A DNA stretch of 64,000 bases, taken from positions 1 through 64,000 of the forward strand of contig JADKFE010000003.1 in NCBI GenBank assembly GCA_016717595.1, in the 5' to 3' direction. Source of the DNA: Deltaproteobacteria bacterium. GTDB lineage: Bacteria; Myxococcota_A; UBA796; CAJQPC01. This document shows positions 21,303 to 30,765 of the stretch, piece after piece; position 1 is the first letter of the stretch, and each line of letters opens with the position of its first letter. Position numbers and translations under genes: made by a program. The notes beneath the pieces are model-generated. The model worked only from the letters and a program-made list of their open reading frames with translations. It did no database searches and was not told the origin of the DNA.

Positions 21303-23399
21303 TCACTCCCGACGCGCGGCGACCTTGTGCGGCTTGAAGCCTGAGCCCGAGAGCAGGGGCTCACCGCCGCCGGTGGGCTCGGCCTTGATGAAGTAGGCCA
21401 CGCCGGAGACGAACTCCTCGCCGATGGGGATGCTCGCGGTGAACACGCCGCCGGAGCCGGTCATACGCACGGGCTTGCTGCCGACGTTGCCGTCTTGGGA
21501 GCGGTAGGTGACGGTCACGATCCAGGCGTCGTCGGGAAGGGTGGCCTTCAACGCGAGGTTCTTGCCCAAGATCACCGCGCCGGGCGGGCTGTGTTTGAGG
21601 CCGCTGGTGACCACCGCCACCGGGGGATCTGGCGGCGGGGTGACCTTCACGACGGTGGTGCCCGCGCCGGGATCTTTGTTGGTGGTGCTGCCGCCGTTGG
21701 CGGGGTCGGTCTCGCGGGGGCCGGTGGTGCGGCCGCCCTGCCCGGCGCCTTGTCCGGCGCCCTTCTCCGGCGGCGCGCTCTCGACGACGGCGGGGCCGGT
21801 CTCGGGCGCCTTCACCGGATCTTCAACCGGCGGCTCAACGGGCGGGCTCACCCCGATCTCCCCGGGCGGCGGGCTGAAGATCTCCACCTCGGGCTCGACC
21901 GTCTCCCAGGGGCGGGTGAGCAGGGCCCAGCCGATGACGCCGAGCAGGACCATGCCGCTGAGCTGCAGCGCCAGGGTGAGGGAGCTGTTCTGCGCTGGGC
22001 TCGCCGGGGCGGGCTGGACCGGCGCTTGGGGGCCCTGGTTGATCAGCAGGTCGTCGAGGTGCGCGGCCGGCGAAGGGGGGGTCACCGTGGCGAGCGGTGG
22101 CGGTGGCGCTGGGGCGGCGGCGGGCTTGGGCCTCGGCGCCTCCAAGAACGACATCGAGTCCAGGCCGGGGATCGGCTGGCGCGGCCGCTCCTCGCTGCCC
22201 GAGGGCTCCAGGTAGTCGCTGATGTCTTGATCGTCGTCGGGGACAGCCGTCTCGCCCTGGTTCGGGCGCTGGCGCCACATCGGCACGTCGGGCGCGGGCG
22301 GCTGAATCGGCGTCAACACCGCGGGCGGGCCGGGGAACGACGCGCCGCCGGGGAACGATCCGCCGCCGAAGGAGCCGCCGTTGGCGTTTTGTTGGGCCGG
22401 GGCCTCGGGCTGGCTGGGGAAGCTGCCGCCGCCTTGGGGATCGGCGGCGCTCGCGCCTGTGGACCCGCCGCGGCTGGGGTCGAAGGGGCGGCGCGCGAGG
22501 TTGCGGGGGTCGGGCTCGTCCTCGTCCCGGGGCGGCGAGGCCAAGGGCGGGGTGTCGGCGGGGTCATCGGGGATGCGCCCCATGGCCGCGCGGCAGGCCT
22601 CAGCCATGGCCTGGGCGTCGGCGTAGCGCTCCTCGCGGTTGTAGCGGGTGGCCTTGCGGATCACCGTGGTGATCTCGTCGGGCAGCCCGGCGAGCATGCC
22701 CGGATCCATGTCCGCGGCGAAGAGCTCGCCCGGCGTCTTGTCGGTCATGATCGCGTAGAGCGTCGCGCCGACGGAGTAGATGTCGGCGCGTTGGTCCACA
22801 CCCTTCGCGTCCGAGCGTTGTTCGGGGGCCATGAAGCCCCAGGTGCCCATCACCGCGCCGGTCTTGGTGAGGCCGTCTTGGTCGTCGTCGCGCTTCATCT
22901 GGGCGATGCCGAAGTCGGTCACCCGGATGTCGCCTTCGCCGCTCAAGAGGATGTTGTGGGGCTTGATGTCGCGGTGAACCACGCCGCGTTTGTGGGCCAC
23001 CTTGAGCGCGTCCAGCATACGCACGGTGACGTCTAGGGCCATCTTTGGGGGGATCGGGCCGTGATCCCGCACCCGGTCGAGCAAGGAGCCGCCCTCGACG
23101 AGCTCCATGACGATGAAGATGCGGTTGCCGTCGGCGCCGACGTCGTGCACCGAGACGATGTTTCGGTGCTGCAGAAGCGCCATCGTCGAGGCTTCCGCCT
23201 CAAAGCGCGACTTGAGGCTCTTCCGTTTGGCCAGGGCAGGGGAGAGCACCTTGATGGCGCGGTTCACCTGCAGGCGCGCGTCGTAACCCCGGTACACCGT
23301 GGCCATGCCGCCGACGCCGAGGACGGAGAGCAGACGATAGCGGCCTTCCGCGAGCGGCGGGGCGGCCTCACCCTGGAGGTTCTCGTTCTTGGGTGCCAA
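21303..23399 (-). CDS. Membrane-anchored eukaryotic-type Ser/Thr protein kinase
   Basis: The kinase domain lies near the N-terminus: Gly loop LGVGGMATVY, ATP-binding lysine in RAIKVL, VVHRDIKPHNILL, VTDFGIAQ and GFMAPEQRSD. All catalytic residues are present. A Pro/Gly/Ala-rich linker follows, then one membrane segment (LTLALQLSGMVLLGVIGWALL). The extracytoplasmic end is a short Ig-like domain (AVILGKNLALKATLPDDAW, VTYRSQDGNVGS). I place the start at TTG 23399 (LAPKNENLQ) because the upstream extension to 23573 is low-complexity and overlaps the divergent promoter region. This start is uncertain. The gene is convergent with the porin across the 42-bp repeat array. Confidence 0.85.
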   Translation of the reverse strand: MAPKNENLQGEAAPPLAEGRYRLLSVLGVGGMATVYRGYDARLQVNRAIKVLSPALAKRKSLKSRFEAEASTMALLQHRNIVSVHDVGADGNRIFIVMELVEGGSLLDRVRDHGPIPPKMALDVTVRMLDALKVAHKRGVVHRDIKPHNILLSGEGDIRVTDFGIAQMKRDDDQDGLTKTGAVMGTWGFMAPEQRSDAKGVDQRADIYSVGATLYAIMTDKTPGELFAADMDPGMLAGLPDEITTVIRKATRYNREERYADAQAMAEACRAAMGRIPDDPADTPPLASPPRDEDEPDPRNLARRPFDPSRGGSTGASAADPQGGGSFPSQPEAPAQQNANGGSFGGGSFPGGASFPGPPAVLTPIQPPAPDVPMWRQRPNQGETAVPDDDQDISDYLEPSGSEERPRQPIPGLDSMSFLEAPRPKPAAAPAPPPPLATVTPPSPAAHLDDLLINQGPQAPVQPAPASPAQNSSLTLALQLSGMVLLGVIGWALLTRPWETVEPEVEIFSPPPGEIGVSPPVEPPVEDPVKAPETGPAVVESAPPEKGAGQGAGQGGRTTGPRETDPANGGSTTNKDPGAGTTVVKVTPPPDPPVAVVTSGLKHSPPGAVILGKNLALKATLPDDAWIVTVTYRSQDGNVGSKPVRMTGSGGVFTASIPIGEEFVSGVAYFIKAEPTGGGEPLLSGSGFKPHKVAARRE

Positions 23400-23611
23400 T
23401 GGTCCGACCGAGGAGGTGCGCGGATATCGTACCGCTTGGCGAGCGCGCTTACCAGCGGGCGCGGCGGGAGGCTCGTTTCGGCGGACTTGTGGGTCGATCC
23501 ACCGGCGCTGGGTGGGGCGCGCGGCGCCTTGTGGGCTGGCGCGGCCCGGGCTAAGCCTGCGCCTGAGCGCCACGCCCCAAGACGGCGCGCGCCACCCCCG
23601 CTGGAGTCCTT

Positions 23612-24928
23612 ATGCCCCGCATCGTGAACGGCCCGCTGCGCCGCGCGCTCATCGTCGAGAACCCTCACAAGGAGCTCGATCAGCTCCTCACCGAGGGCGG
23701 CCTGGAGGTGGTGCGTGTGGACAAGACCCCCGACGAGGACGAGCTGATCCGCCTGCTCGGCGAGCACAAGAGCCAGATCCTCTTCAAGCGCTCCCAGGTG
23801 CCGGTGACGCGGCGGGTCTTGGAGAGCGCGCCGGATCTTCAGGTCGTGCAGCTCTGCGCCATCGGCGATGACTCCGTAGACAAGGCCGCCGCCGCGGAGC
23901 TCGGCGTGTTGGTGTTCAACGACCCGGTCTCCAACGGCCGCAGCGTCGTGGAGCTCGTCGTGGGCCACCTCGTCGGCCTCTCTCGCCGCCTGTACGAGAG
24001 CTACGACCAGGGCCGCGCCGGCGTCTGGGACAAGTCCTCGACGGATCGTTTTGAGATTCAGGGCAAGGTGTTGGGCATCTACGGCCTGGGGAACATCGGC
24101 CGGGCTGTGGCCAAGGTCGCCGAGGCCTTGGGCATGAAGGTGCGGTTCTTTGACAGCCGCGCGCTGGCGCGTGAGGTCGGCGTCGAGATGGGCTGGGAGG
24201 CCGCGGCCAGCCCCGAGGCGCTGTTCGCGGGCGCTGATGTGGTCACGGTTCACCTCTCGGCCACGGACGTCACCGGCCAGACCAACCGCAGCCGCCTCAA
24301 CCGTGAGCTGCTGTTCACCCTGGGCAGCGAGCGCCCGGAGTCGAGCCCGCGGCTGTTCATCAACCTCTCCCGCGGCTTTTTACACAGCGCTGAGGATCTC
24401 CTCGACGCGATCGCCGCCGGGCGGGTGCGGCGCGCGGCGGTGGACGTCTTCCCCAAAGAGCCCGGCAAGAACGGCCCCGGCTGGGAGAACCCCTACGCCC
24501 ACGAGCCGCGCATCGCGACCACCCCCCACATCGGCGCCGCCACCCAAGAGGCCCAGCCGCGCATCGCCCGCCGTGTGGCCCAGACCCAGCTCGACCTCTC
24601 CCACCACGGCGCCGTGCGCGACTGCGTGTTCTCGCCGCGCACCCGCATCTCGATGACTGAAGATCACCAGAGCGGCCGGGCGGTGCTCTTTGTGGTTCAC
24701 GCCACCACCCGCGGCACCAAGAAGGCCCTGGATGACGCGATCTACGAGGCGGGCGCGGACAACCTGCGCTCGGCCCATGACGACTTAGAGCCCTGGGGCG
24801 TCGCCGTGGACGTGAGCCTGCTCGACCGCCCGCTCTCCGAGCCCCAGCTCGCCGCCATCGTCGAGCACACCACCCGGCTCACCGGGGATCCCAACGCCGT
24901 GCGGCTGGTGCGGCAGGTGGTCGCCTAG
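23612..24928 (+). CDS. D-isomer specific 2-hydroxyacid dehydrogenase (SerA-like)
   Basis: The protein has 438 residues. The NAD-binding motif GLGNIG is at residues 158-163 (GKVLGIYGLGNIGRAV). Catalytic residues of the family are present: Arg in INLSRGFLH, Glu in VFPKEPG and His in TPHIGAATQEAQ. The C-terminal 85 residues (AVLFVVHATTRGTKKALDDAI onward) sit where phosphoglycerate dehydrogenases carry an ACT-like regulatory domain, but match it only loosely. The length and order fit 3-phosphoglycerate dehydrogenase, the first step of serine synthesis. Other substrates cannot be excluded. A GGAG site precedes the ATG. It diverges from the kinase gene and overlaps the convergent zinc-ribbon gene by 4 bp. 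Confidence 0.85.
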   Translation: MPRIVNGPLRRALIVENPHKELDQLLTEGGLEVVRVDKTPDEDELIRLLGEHKSQILFKRSQVPVTRRVLESAPDLQVVQLCAIGDDSVDKAAAAELGVLVFNDPVSNGRSVVELVVGHLVGLSRRLYESYDQGRAGVWDKSSTDRFEIQGKVLGIYGLGNIGRAVAKVAEALGMKVRFFDSRALAREVGVEMGWEAAASPEALFAGADVVTVHLSATDVTGQTNRSRLNRELLFTLGSERPESSPRLFINLSRGFLHSAEDLLDAIAAGRVRRAAVDVFPKEPGKNGPGWENPYAHEPRIATTPHIGAATQEAQPRIARRVAQTQLDLSHHGAVRDCVFSPRTRISMTEDHQSGRAVLFVVHATTRGTKKALDDAIYEAGADNLRSAHDDLEPWGVAVDVSLLDRPLSEPQLAAIVEHTTRLTGDPNAVRLVRQVVA

Positions 24929-25326
24929 CCCTGCTCCTCTTGTTGCCGAGCGCGCTTCTTGGCGAGGCCTTCGGCCCACACCCGGCGGGCCTCGGCGCGG
25001 CGGAGCTGCTCCTTCGCCGAGCAGTCGCGGCAGCGGGAGGCCTGGCCCCAGACCACCCCTTTGGCCTCCTCGAAGTACCACTTCTGGGCGCGGGCGGTCC
25101 AGGTGTGCTCTTGGCGGCAGTCGCGGCAGCGGAACTCGACGTCGCGGTAGGTGCCGCGCACGAACCACTCCGGGCCGCTGTAGCTGTTGAACGGCTTGAG
25201 CTGGGCGCGGTCCACGGGCAGCTCATCGTCGGAGATCGGCGCGGCGGGGCGCGGCTCGGGGCTAGCCGCCCGGGCCTTCCGCCGGGCGACGAGCTCCGCG
25301 CGCCGCTGTTTGCCGCTCTTGGGCAT
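24925..25326 (-). CDS. Small zinc-ribbon protein
   Basis: The protein has 133 residues. Basic, Arg/Lys-rich ends surround a core with two CxxC knuckles: 'VEFRCRDCRQEHTWTARAQKWYF' and 'SRCRDCSAKEQLRR'. The spacing and the aromatic 'QKWYFEEAKG' segment resemble the probable zinc-ribbon family (zf-trcl, PF13451). The function is unknown; it may be nucleic-acid binding, given the basic ends. The start at 25326 directly abuts the stop of the MopE-type lipoprotein gene upstream, so the two are probably in one transcript. It overlaps the convergent SerA-like gene by 4 bp. Confidence 0.75.
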   Translation of the reverse strand: MPKSGKQRRAELVARRKARAASPEPRPAAPISDDELPVDRAQLKPFNSYSGPEWFVRGTYRDVEFRCRDCRQEHTWTARAQKWYFEEAKGVVWGQASRCRDCSAKEQLRRAEARRVWAEGLAKKRARQQEEQG

Positions 25327-26706
25327 CTACCGCACCATCACCTTGAGGCTTGAGAGCCCGATGTCTTCGCTGTTGTTGTGGGTGCCGCTCTCTTCGTCGG
25401 CCATGAGGCGCAGCTCGACGTCATCGGTGCTCGCCGCGCTCGCCGCGCTCAAGGTGGAGAGCGCGCTGAACACCGGGCTTGAGTACCAGGCGTAGATCCA
25501 GCCGTAGGTGGTGTTCGCCGAGCCGCAGGCGTAGGCCTCACCGACGTAGTCCGGCGGCGGGTTGCCGCCTTGGGCGGGGCAGTCGTAGTCGCTTGAGCCC
25601 TTCGTCGTCATGCCGATGGCGAAGGTGTAGAGGTGCTCCCGGCTGCCCTCCGCGCCGCGGGTGATGGAGAGGCCATCGACGTAGAGGTCGTCGAGGCCGC
25701 GGCCTTCAGCGTAGTAGAAGGCGTTCATGCTCGCGTACTGGTAGGCCGTGAGCGTGGTGTGAAGCTCGGTCCAGCTCACGCCGAAGCTGGGGAAGCTCGC
25801 GGACGCCGCGCTGGCCACTTCAGAGTCCCGGCGGCAGTAGGGCTTGGAGCCGTCGAGGAGCCACTCGCCGGGGCAGGCGTCTACGGAGAAGTTGAGGTCC
25901 GTGAGCACGGTGAAGCCGCCGCCTTCAGTGGTCATGTCGCAGGTGACCACGAGGGGGCTCGCCCCGGTCCCGGCGCCGTCGGGGTCGATGGTGTACTCGC
26001 CGTCGCCGGTGGAGCGGCCCTCATTGAGCACGTCGAGGCAGCTCTCCCCCAGCGCGCAGAGCCCCGCCTCGGGGAAGATCGTCGGGTCGTCGTCCACGCA
26101 GTCATCGCCGCCGCAGGTGGCGTCGGCGTAGCCGTCGAAGTCGCCGTCATCGTCGATGAGGCCGTCACAGTCGCGGTCGAGGCCGTCGCAGAGCGTGGGC
26201 GCGCCGGGGTAGATGGTGGGCTCGCCCTCATCGCAGTCGCCACCTTGGGCGACGTAGAGATCCGTCGGCGCGAGGCAGCCCTCGTAGCGCTCCGCCGGGT
26301 CACCGAAGCCGTCGCCGTCGATGTCGGCGTACCAGCTCAGGGTGAGCTCTTCGTCGATGGCGCCGTCGCAGTCGTTGTCCAGGGCGTCACAGGACTCCGG
26401 CGCGTCGGGGTACACCGTCGCCTCGCCGTCGTCGCAGTCGGTGTTGTTGTCGGCGTAGCCCGCGGGGGCCTCGCAGGCCGCCAGGGGGTAGCCCGGGTTG
26501 CCGAAGCCGTCGGCGTCGGCGTCTACGAACCAGGTGGGCCCGGTGGTGACGGCGGCGTCCCCGTCGTCGCAGTCTACGTCGTCGGTCACGCCGTCGCCGT
26601 CTTCGTCGTTGCCGACGGCGATCTGGGTGTCTTCGACGGCGTCTTTGTCCTCGCCGTTGCAGGCGGTGAAGACGATGGAGAGGCTCACGAGGGTCATGAG
26701 GCGCAT
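25327..26706 (-). CDS. MopE-motif lipoprotein with fibrinogen-like C-terminal domain
   Basis: The signal peptide ends in the lipobox FTAC. Residues about 30-200 hold repeated Asp/Cys metal-binding motifs of the MopE type: VDCDDGDAAV, TDCDDGEATVYPDAPESCDALDNDCDGAIDE, and GDCDEGEPTIYPGAPTLCDGLDRDCDG. From about residue 215 the protein looks like a fibrinogen-like domain: CLDVLNEGRSTGDGEYTIDPDG, then VTCDMTTEGGGFTVL, a pattern shared with fibrinogen C-terminal domains and related bacterial surface lectins. It is probably surface-anchored, with calcium or other metals stabilising the acidic repeats. The ligand is unknown. It lies in a minus-strand run with zinc-finger and esterase genes. Confidence 0.8.
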   Translation of the reverse strand: MRLMTLVSLSIVFTACNGEDKDAVEDTQIAVGNDEDGDGVTDDVDCDDGDAAVTTGPTWFVDADADGFGNPGYPLAACEAPAGYADNNTDCDDGEATVYPDAPESCDALDNDCDGAIDEELTLSWYADIDGDGFGDPAERYEGCLAPTDLYVAQGGDCDEGEPTIYPGAPTLCDGLDRDCDGLIDDDGDFDGYADATCGGDDCVDDDPTIFPEAGLCALGESCLDVLNEGRSTGDGEYTIDPDGAGTGASPLVVTCDMTTEGGGFTVLTDLNFSVDACPGEWLLDGSKPYCRRDSEVASAASASFPSFGVSWTELHTTLTAYQYASMNAFYYAEGRGLDDLYVDGLSITRGAEGSREHLYTFAIGMTTKGSSDYDCPAQGGNPPPDYVGEAYACGSANTTYGWIYAWYSSPVFSALSTLSAASAASTDDVELRLMADEESGTHNNSEDIGLSSLKVMVR

Positions 26707-26788
26707 CGTGCGCTCCTGATCAGAGGGACGGGCATCATAGCCCGACTCTTGGCCCTCGCGCGCCTCGCCCTGGCCGCGCGCCCCTCGA

Positions 26789-27205
26789 CTAAAGCTCGAC
26801 GTCAGAGAGCCGCAGGCGGATGCCGCGCAAGAAGTCGCGGTCGTGGCGGAGGCGCTGCAGGATGAGCTCTAGCTCGCCCGCGTCAAGCCAGACGCCGTGT
26901 TTGTCGCAGCGGTCGATGTAGGTGTCGCGGTAGGTGTCGCGGTGCATCGGCTCGCTGCAGATGGGGCAGGGGAGCCCACGCTCTTCAGTGCCCATGCCGT
27001 GCTCTTCAGGGCGAGCCTGGGGCGCGAACCAGGAGTGGAAGATCGCGATGGCGTAGTCTTTCCAGTCCGTCTCGTCGCGGAGGTCCTCTGCGATGCGGAA
27101 CAGCTCGCCCTTGTCGAGCCAGACGCCGTGAGGCGACCGGTCGATGGTGACGGTGTGAAAGACCTCTTGGGTCATCTCTTCGCCAGACATAGGGCAACGA
27201 CGCAT
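26789..27205 (-). CDS. Double zf-TFIIB-type zinc-finger protein
   Basis: The protein has 138 residues with two copies of the zf-TFIIB-like motif. The first is CPMSGEEM followed by HGVWLDKGEL. The second is CPICSEPM, then YIDRCDKHGVWLDAGELELIL. The first copy lacks the second cysteine of the CxxC pair (CPMS), so only the C-terminal finger looks fully able to bind zinc. No membrane segment is seen. Proteins with this motif are widespread and poorly understood; the name does not imply a TFIIB role. The neighbours on both sides are lipoprotein genes on the same strand, with gaps of 42 and 82 bp. Confidence 0.8.
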   Translation of the reverse strand: MRRCPMSGEEMTQEVFHTVTIDRSPHGVWLDKGELFRIAEDLRDETDWKDYAIAIFHSWFAPQARPEEHGMGTEERGLPCPICSEPMHRDTYRDTYIDRCDKHGVWLDAGELELILQRLRHDRDFLRGIRLRLSDVEL

Positions 27206-27247
27206 GACGGACAGCTCCTGAGCGCGCCTGAGTTTACTCTGTTGGGC

Positions 27248-28274
27248 TCATTGTGGGAAGGTGCCGACGCACCAGTCCGCGTCGTCGCCTAGGCCCTCTG
27301 TGGCGAAGGGCGAAGGCTCACCAAAGGTGTGGGCGGCGAGCCAACGGAGGGTCAGCGAGTACTCCTCTTGGGTGATGGTGTGGCCGCTGTTGTGGCTGCA
27401 GCGCACGACCTCGTGGCCGCCGTCGATGAGCTTCTGCTCGAGGGTGTCGGTCGCGGCGACGAAGTCCACCACCTTAAAGCTGGTGTTGGGCCACACGTCG
27501 TTGGCGCCGCCCGAGAACAAGAGCCCCGGCAGCACCCGCGCGGGGGTGTCCCAGCGGGAGATGGGCTCGTCGAACAGGATCACGTCGATGTCGGAGCCGC
27601 CAGACATCTCGACGAAGGTGGCCAGGGTGTCGGCGCGGTTCGAGGCCACGACGGTGGTGAACAAGGCGCCGCCCGAGAAGCCCATGGCCGAGAAGCGCCA
27701 CAGGTCTACCGCCCAGGCCTCGGCGACGCAGCTGCGCAGGTCGTCAAAGAGCACGAGGTCGGCGTCGCCGGCCTGCTCGACGTCCCAGAGGTAAAACTGC
27801 GTGCCGAAGGCGTCACGAAGGGGCGCTTCAGGCAAGAGGATGATGGTGTTCGTCGCGTCGGCCAGGCTCTGAAGGTCGAGGAGCTCGGCCATCTCGACGG
27901 TGGGCTCGGGGCTGGCGTCGGGGGAGGTGAGGCCGTGGAAGAACACGACCACCGAGGCGTCGTCGCCGCCGCCCAAGGGGATGATCGTGGTGACCTTCCG
28001 CTCGGTGCCGCTGGAGAGGAAGGTGTCGGTGTTGGAGCGGCTCATGTCGGGGCACTCGCCGCTGGAGAGCGGGGCCAGCTCCGCGACGGGCTCGCGGTCG
28101 GAGGTGTCGTCGCCGCCGCTGGTGTCGTCGCCGCCGCCTGGTGTCGTCTCCGCCGCTGGTGTCGTCTCCGCCGCCGCCGGTGTCCGCGCCGGAGGTGCCC
28201 GTGTCGTCGTCGGTCTCAACAGTGCCCGCCTTGCAGGCGAAGAGGGTCAAGGCGAGCAGAGGGACGAGGCGCAT
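27248..28274 (-). CDS. Esterase/alpha-beta hydrolase lipoprotein (frameshift near 28141)
   Basis: ATG 28274 gives a lipoprotein signal (LALTLFACKAG). A Gly/Asp/Thr linker (GGGGDDTSGGDDT) follows, in which one extra base near 28141 shifts the frame. The enzyme part continues to 27248. It shows a hydrolase core: VVVFFHGLTSP (oxyanion region), the nucleophile elbow MGFSGGALFTT, a later Asp-containing strand (LLFSGGANDVWP) and the late histidine in CSHNSGHTI. The order resembles PHB-depolymerase or feruloyl-esterase-like secreted enzymes. The substrate is unknown. The repetitive linker makes this spot prone both to sequencing error and to real length variation. Confidence 0.75.
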
Positions 28275-28485
28275 GGGGGCTCCGAGGGGCAGGGGATGTT
28301 GAAGGAGCGCGCAGTTTAGCGGCTTTTGTGGCCGACTCCAAGGGCTTTTCTAGGGCGAGCCCAGCGCCCCGCAGCGCGCCTCGCCCAACCCTCATGCGTC
28401 CCCTCACCCTAGGATTGACCTGTCAATAGAGTTACCCGCAGCCTGTGGACAACTCATCGCTCATCGGCAGGTTATCCCCAAGCCT

Positions 28486-28989
28486 GTGCACATCGGCCTG
28501 ATCTCCGACACCCACGGCCTCCTGCGCCCCGAGGCCCTCGCCGCCTTGAGCGGGTGCAGCGTGCTGATTCACGCTGGCGACATCGGCGGAGAGATGGGCG
28601 GGGACACGATCTTGAGCGCCTTGGCTCACCTTGGCCCGGTCTACGCCATCCGCGGCAACAACGACCTGCCTCGGGGCGCGGCCTCAGAGCGCCTAAGCCT
28701 GATGCTCGGCGGGCTGTCCATCCTCGTCGTGCATGACGTGAACGAGCTGTCCACACCCTACGAGGCCGACGTGGTGATCTGCGGCCACTCCCACAGGCCG
28801 AGCGTCACGACGGTTGGGCCTAGCCTCGTGGTCAACCCGGGCAGCGCCGGGCCGCGGCGCTTCTCCCTGCCGGTGAGCGTCGGGCGGCTTGTCTTAGGCG
28901 ACGGCCCGCCTCGCGCGGAGCTCAGAGTCCTTGACCTGGGCCCAAAGGCTCCCGGCAGATCCGCCAGTCGTCCCCCACGACCACGCTGA
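28486..28989 (+). CDS. YfcE/MJ0936-type metallophosphoesterase
   Basis: GTG 28486 gives MHIGLISDTHG, so the start is set by the first metal motif. The phosphoesterase motifs follow in order: DTHG, IHAGDIGG, IRGNNDLP, VVHDVN and ICGHSHRP, then VVNPGSAGPRR. The length of 167 residues is usual for this family of small phosphodiesterases with a di-metal site. The last 20 residues (after DLGP) are Arg/Pro-rich and overlap the convergent DUF547-FGE gene by 68 bp, which is unusual. The upstream 211 bp hold two sequences close to DnaA boxes, which I do not interpret as an origin. Confidence 0.85.
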   Translation: MHIGLISDTHGLLRPEALAALSGCSVLIHAGDIGGEMGGDTILSALAHLGPVYAIRGNNDLPRGAASERLSLMLGGLSILVVHDVNELSTPYEADVVICGHSHRPSVTTVGPSLVVNPGSAGPRRFSLPVSVGRLVLGDGPPRAELRVLDLGPKAPGRSASRPPRPR

Positions 28990-30710
28990 GCCCGCGGCTG
29001 AGGCAGTCCGTCATGGTGCCGTTCTGGCAGCCCAGACGCCAGGCCTCGTAGTTGGCCTCGGCGGCGGCGAGCGCCAGACATCCTTCACCCTCGGGCTGCT
29101 CGGCGCAGGCGCGGTATCGGGGATCGGGATCTGCGCAGACCGCGGGGCCGTCGTCCCAGCCGAACGACTCGCAGCCGGCCTGACCGCCAGGGTCGCCGTG
29201 GTCGTGCCAGGTGTGGGGCGTGAGCGGCGCCTGACGGGTCTGGGCGCGGCGGGTGCCACCGGCGACGACGTAGCGCACGTTGGGCTCGCCGCGCTCGTTG
29301 AGCATCGGGCGGCCCCCGGCGGCGAGGCAGGCCGCGCCGGGGGGGCAGGCGCTCTTGGCGAAGTCTACGTCGGCGATGACCCACTGGCTGATCACCGCGC
29401 CGTACTCGCCCAGGCCGGTCTCCGGGTTCTGGCACAGGGGCCGCTCCCCGATCGGCACGGACTCATCCGCGGCGCAGCGCTGGGGCTCCGCGGCGTCGCC
29501 GGTCAAAAATCGAAGGTTCTGGGTGGGCCCGGCGGCGGCGACCTCTAGCTCAGAGAAGGTGCACAGGCGGCGAGGCCCAAAGATCCCCGAGCGCAGCAGC
29601 TCCTCCATCAAGGCCACGTCCCGGGGCGTGAGGCCGTCGGGGGTGTACAGGCCGCCGCCGGGGAAAGGCAGGCGCTCCACGCAGGCCCCGGTGAGGGTGA
29701 CCTCGTGGAGCGGCACGACAGGGTCCTTCAGGTCGGTCTGCACCCAGCAGGCCGAGGCGCCGGGGGTCTCACGAATCGCCGCCTCGCAGCCGCGCTCCGG
29801 GGCGTCCACCATAGCCATCTGGGTGGTATCGACGACGCCGTAGGGGATGGGCGGCTTCATGCCTGTGGTGTAGGTTCCTGGCGGGACGTAGACCATGCCC
29901 GGCGGGCAGTCGGCGGCGGGCAGCGTCCAGGCCGCGGGCGCCGCGGCGAGGGCAGGCGGGGGCCGGGCGTTGTTGAGCGTCCAGTCATAGGGCTCAAACC
30001 GATGGGGGCAGCCCGCCTCGGCCAAGCTGCCGTAGCTGGGGTCAACCCTCGCGGCCCAGGCGCAGAGGGAGTCGGCCTCGGCCAAGAAGTCGTCCTCAAA
30101 CCAGTCGAAGATCTCGCTGAGCACCGCCTCGTCACCCTCGATGCGCGCGCGCTCGGCGACAAACCGGCTGGCGGCCTCGGTGAGCGCCGCGTCCAGGCCC
30201 CTCGGCGGGGTAGAGGCTCGCGCGAAGGGGCGGGCAGCCTTCAGAGGCGCAGTTCAGCGCGCCGTGCAGCCGCGCGTCGTTCAGGGTGGGCCGGAGCACG
30301 TCGTGCTCCAGATCGTAGAGGTTGGTCGTCTCGCCGTTGAGCTGAAAATGAAGCCCGGCGAAGAAGCTGGCGCCGTCGATGAGCGAGTAGGGGAAGATCT
30401 GGACGTCTTGTACGGAGCCGGTGAGGCCTTGGTCGGCGACGGCCTTGATGACCAGGGCGTTGTAGGCGTTGATCAGCCGGGCGTCTCGGGCGTCGTCATC
30501 CAGGGGCTCCCAGGCGGGGGCGAGGGCCGCGACGTAGGCGTCTAGGCTCGCCTGATGCGCGGGCAGCGCGCCGTACCGCACGCGCCCCGCCGGGGTGACC
30601 AAGGCGGCGAGGGCCTCTCCCCAGGCGGCCTCGGCCTCGTCTACGCCCAAGGACGGCGCGGGCAGGCGGAGATCCTCAGCGCAGGCCAGAAGCAGGAGCG
30701 GGATCATCAT
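28922..30710 (-). CDS. DUF547 - FGE-like fusion lipoprotein (frameshift near 30205)
   Basis: The signal peptide MMIPLLLLAC is a lipoprotein type. Residues about 25-190 are DUF547: LINAYNALVIKAVAD, a His after NLYDLEHDVLRP, then DARLHGALNCASEGCPPLR. One extra C near 30205 breaks the frame; the repaired reading is EGLDAALTEAASRFVAERARIEGDEAV. The C-terminal 350 residues look FGE-like: CPPGMVYVPPGTYTTGM, then RRLCTFSELEVAAAG in the position of the family's RLPTEAEWEYAARGG, with many cysteines. I do not see the catalytic cysteine pair of true FGE. Both halves occur widely as secreted proteins in Myxococcota, but the fusion is uncommon to my knowledge. The function is unknown. Confidence 0.7.
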
Positions 30711-30765
30711 TCATTGAGTCTACACGGCCCTGGTCGTGGCGCCATCACGGCGCTAAGGCGGCGGC

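Noticed and set aside
20752..21396. Plus-strand ORF with 14-residue repeats (ACRAPLEITIxGFT) across the repeat array
   Set aside because: The 42-bp period keeps several frames open on both strands. The ORF starts inside the porin gene and has no ribosome site, so translation is not supported.
21495..23036. A 513-residue plus-strand ORF opposite the Ser/Thr kinase
   Set aside because: The minus strand encodes all kinase motifs. The opposite frame lacks family features and is explained by third-position GC.
28444..28480. Two DnaA-box-like nonamers (TGTGGACAA and TTATCCCCA) before the metallophosphoesterase
   Set aside because: Each has one mismatch to the consensus, there are only two, no AT-rich region is present, and no dnaA, dnaN or parA genes are nearby.
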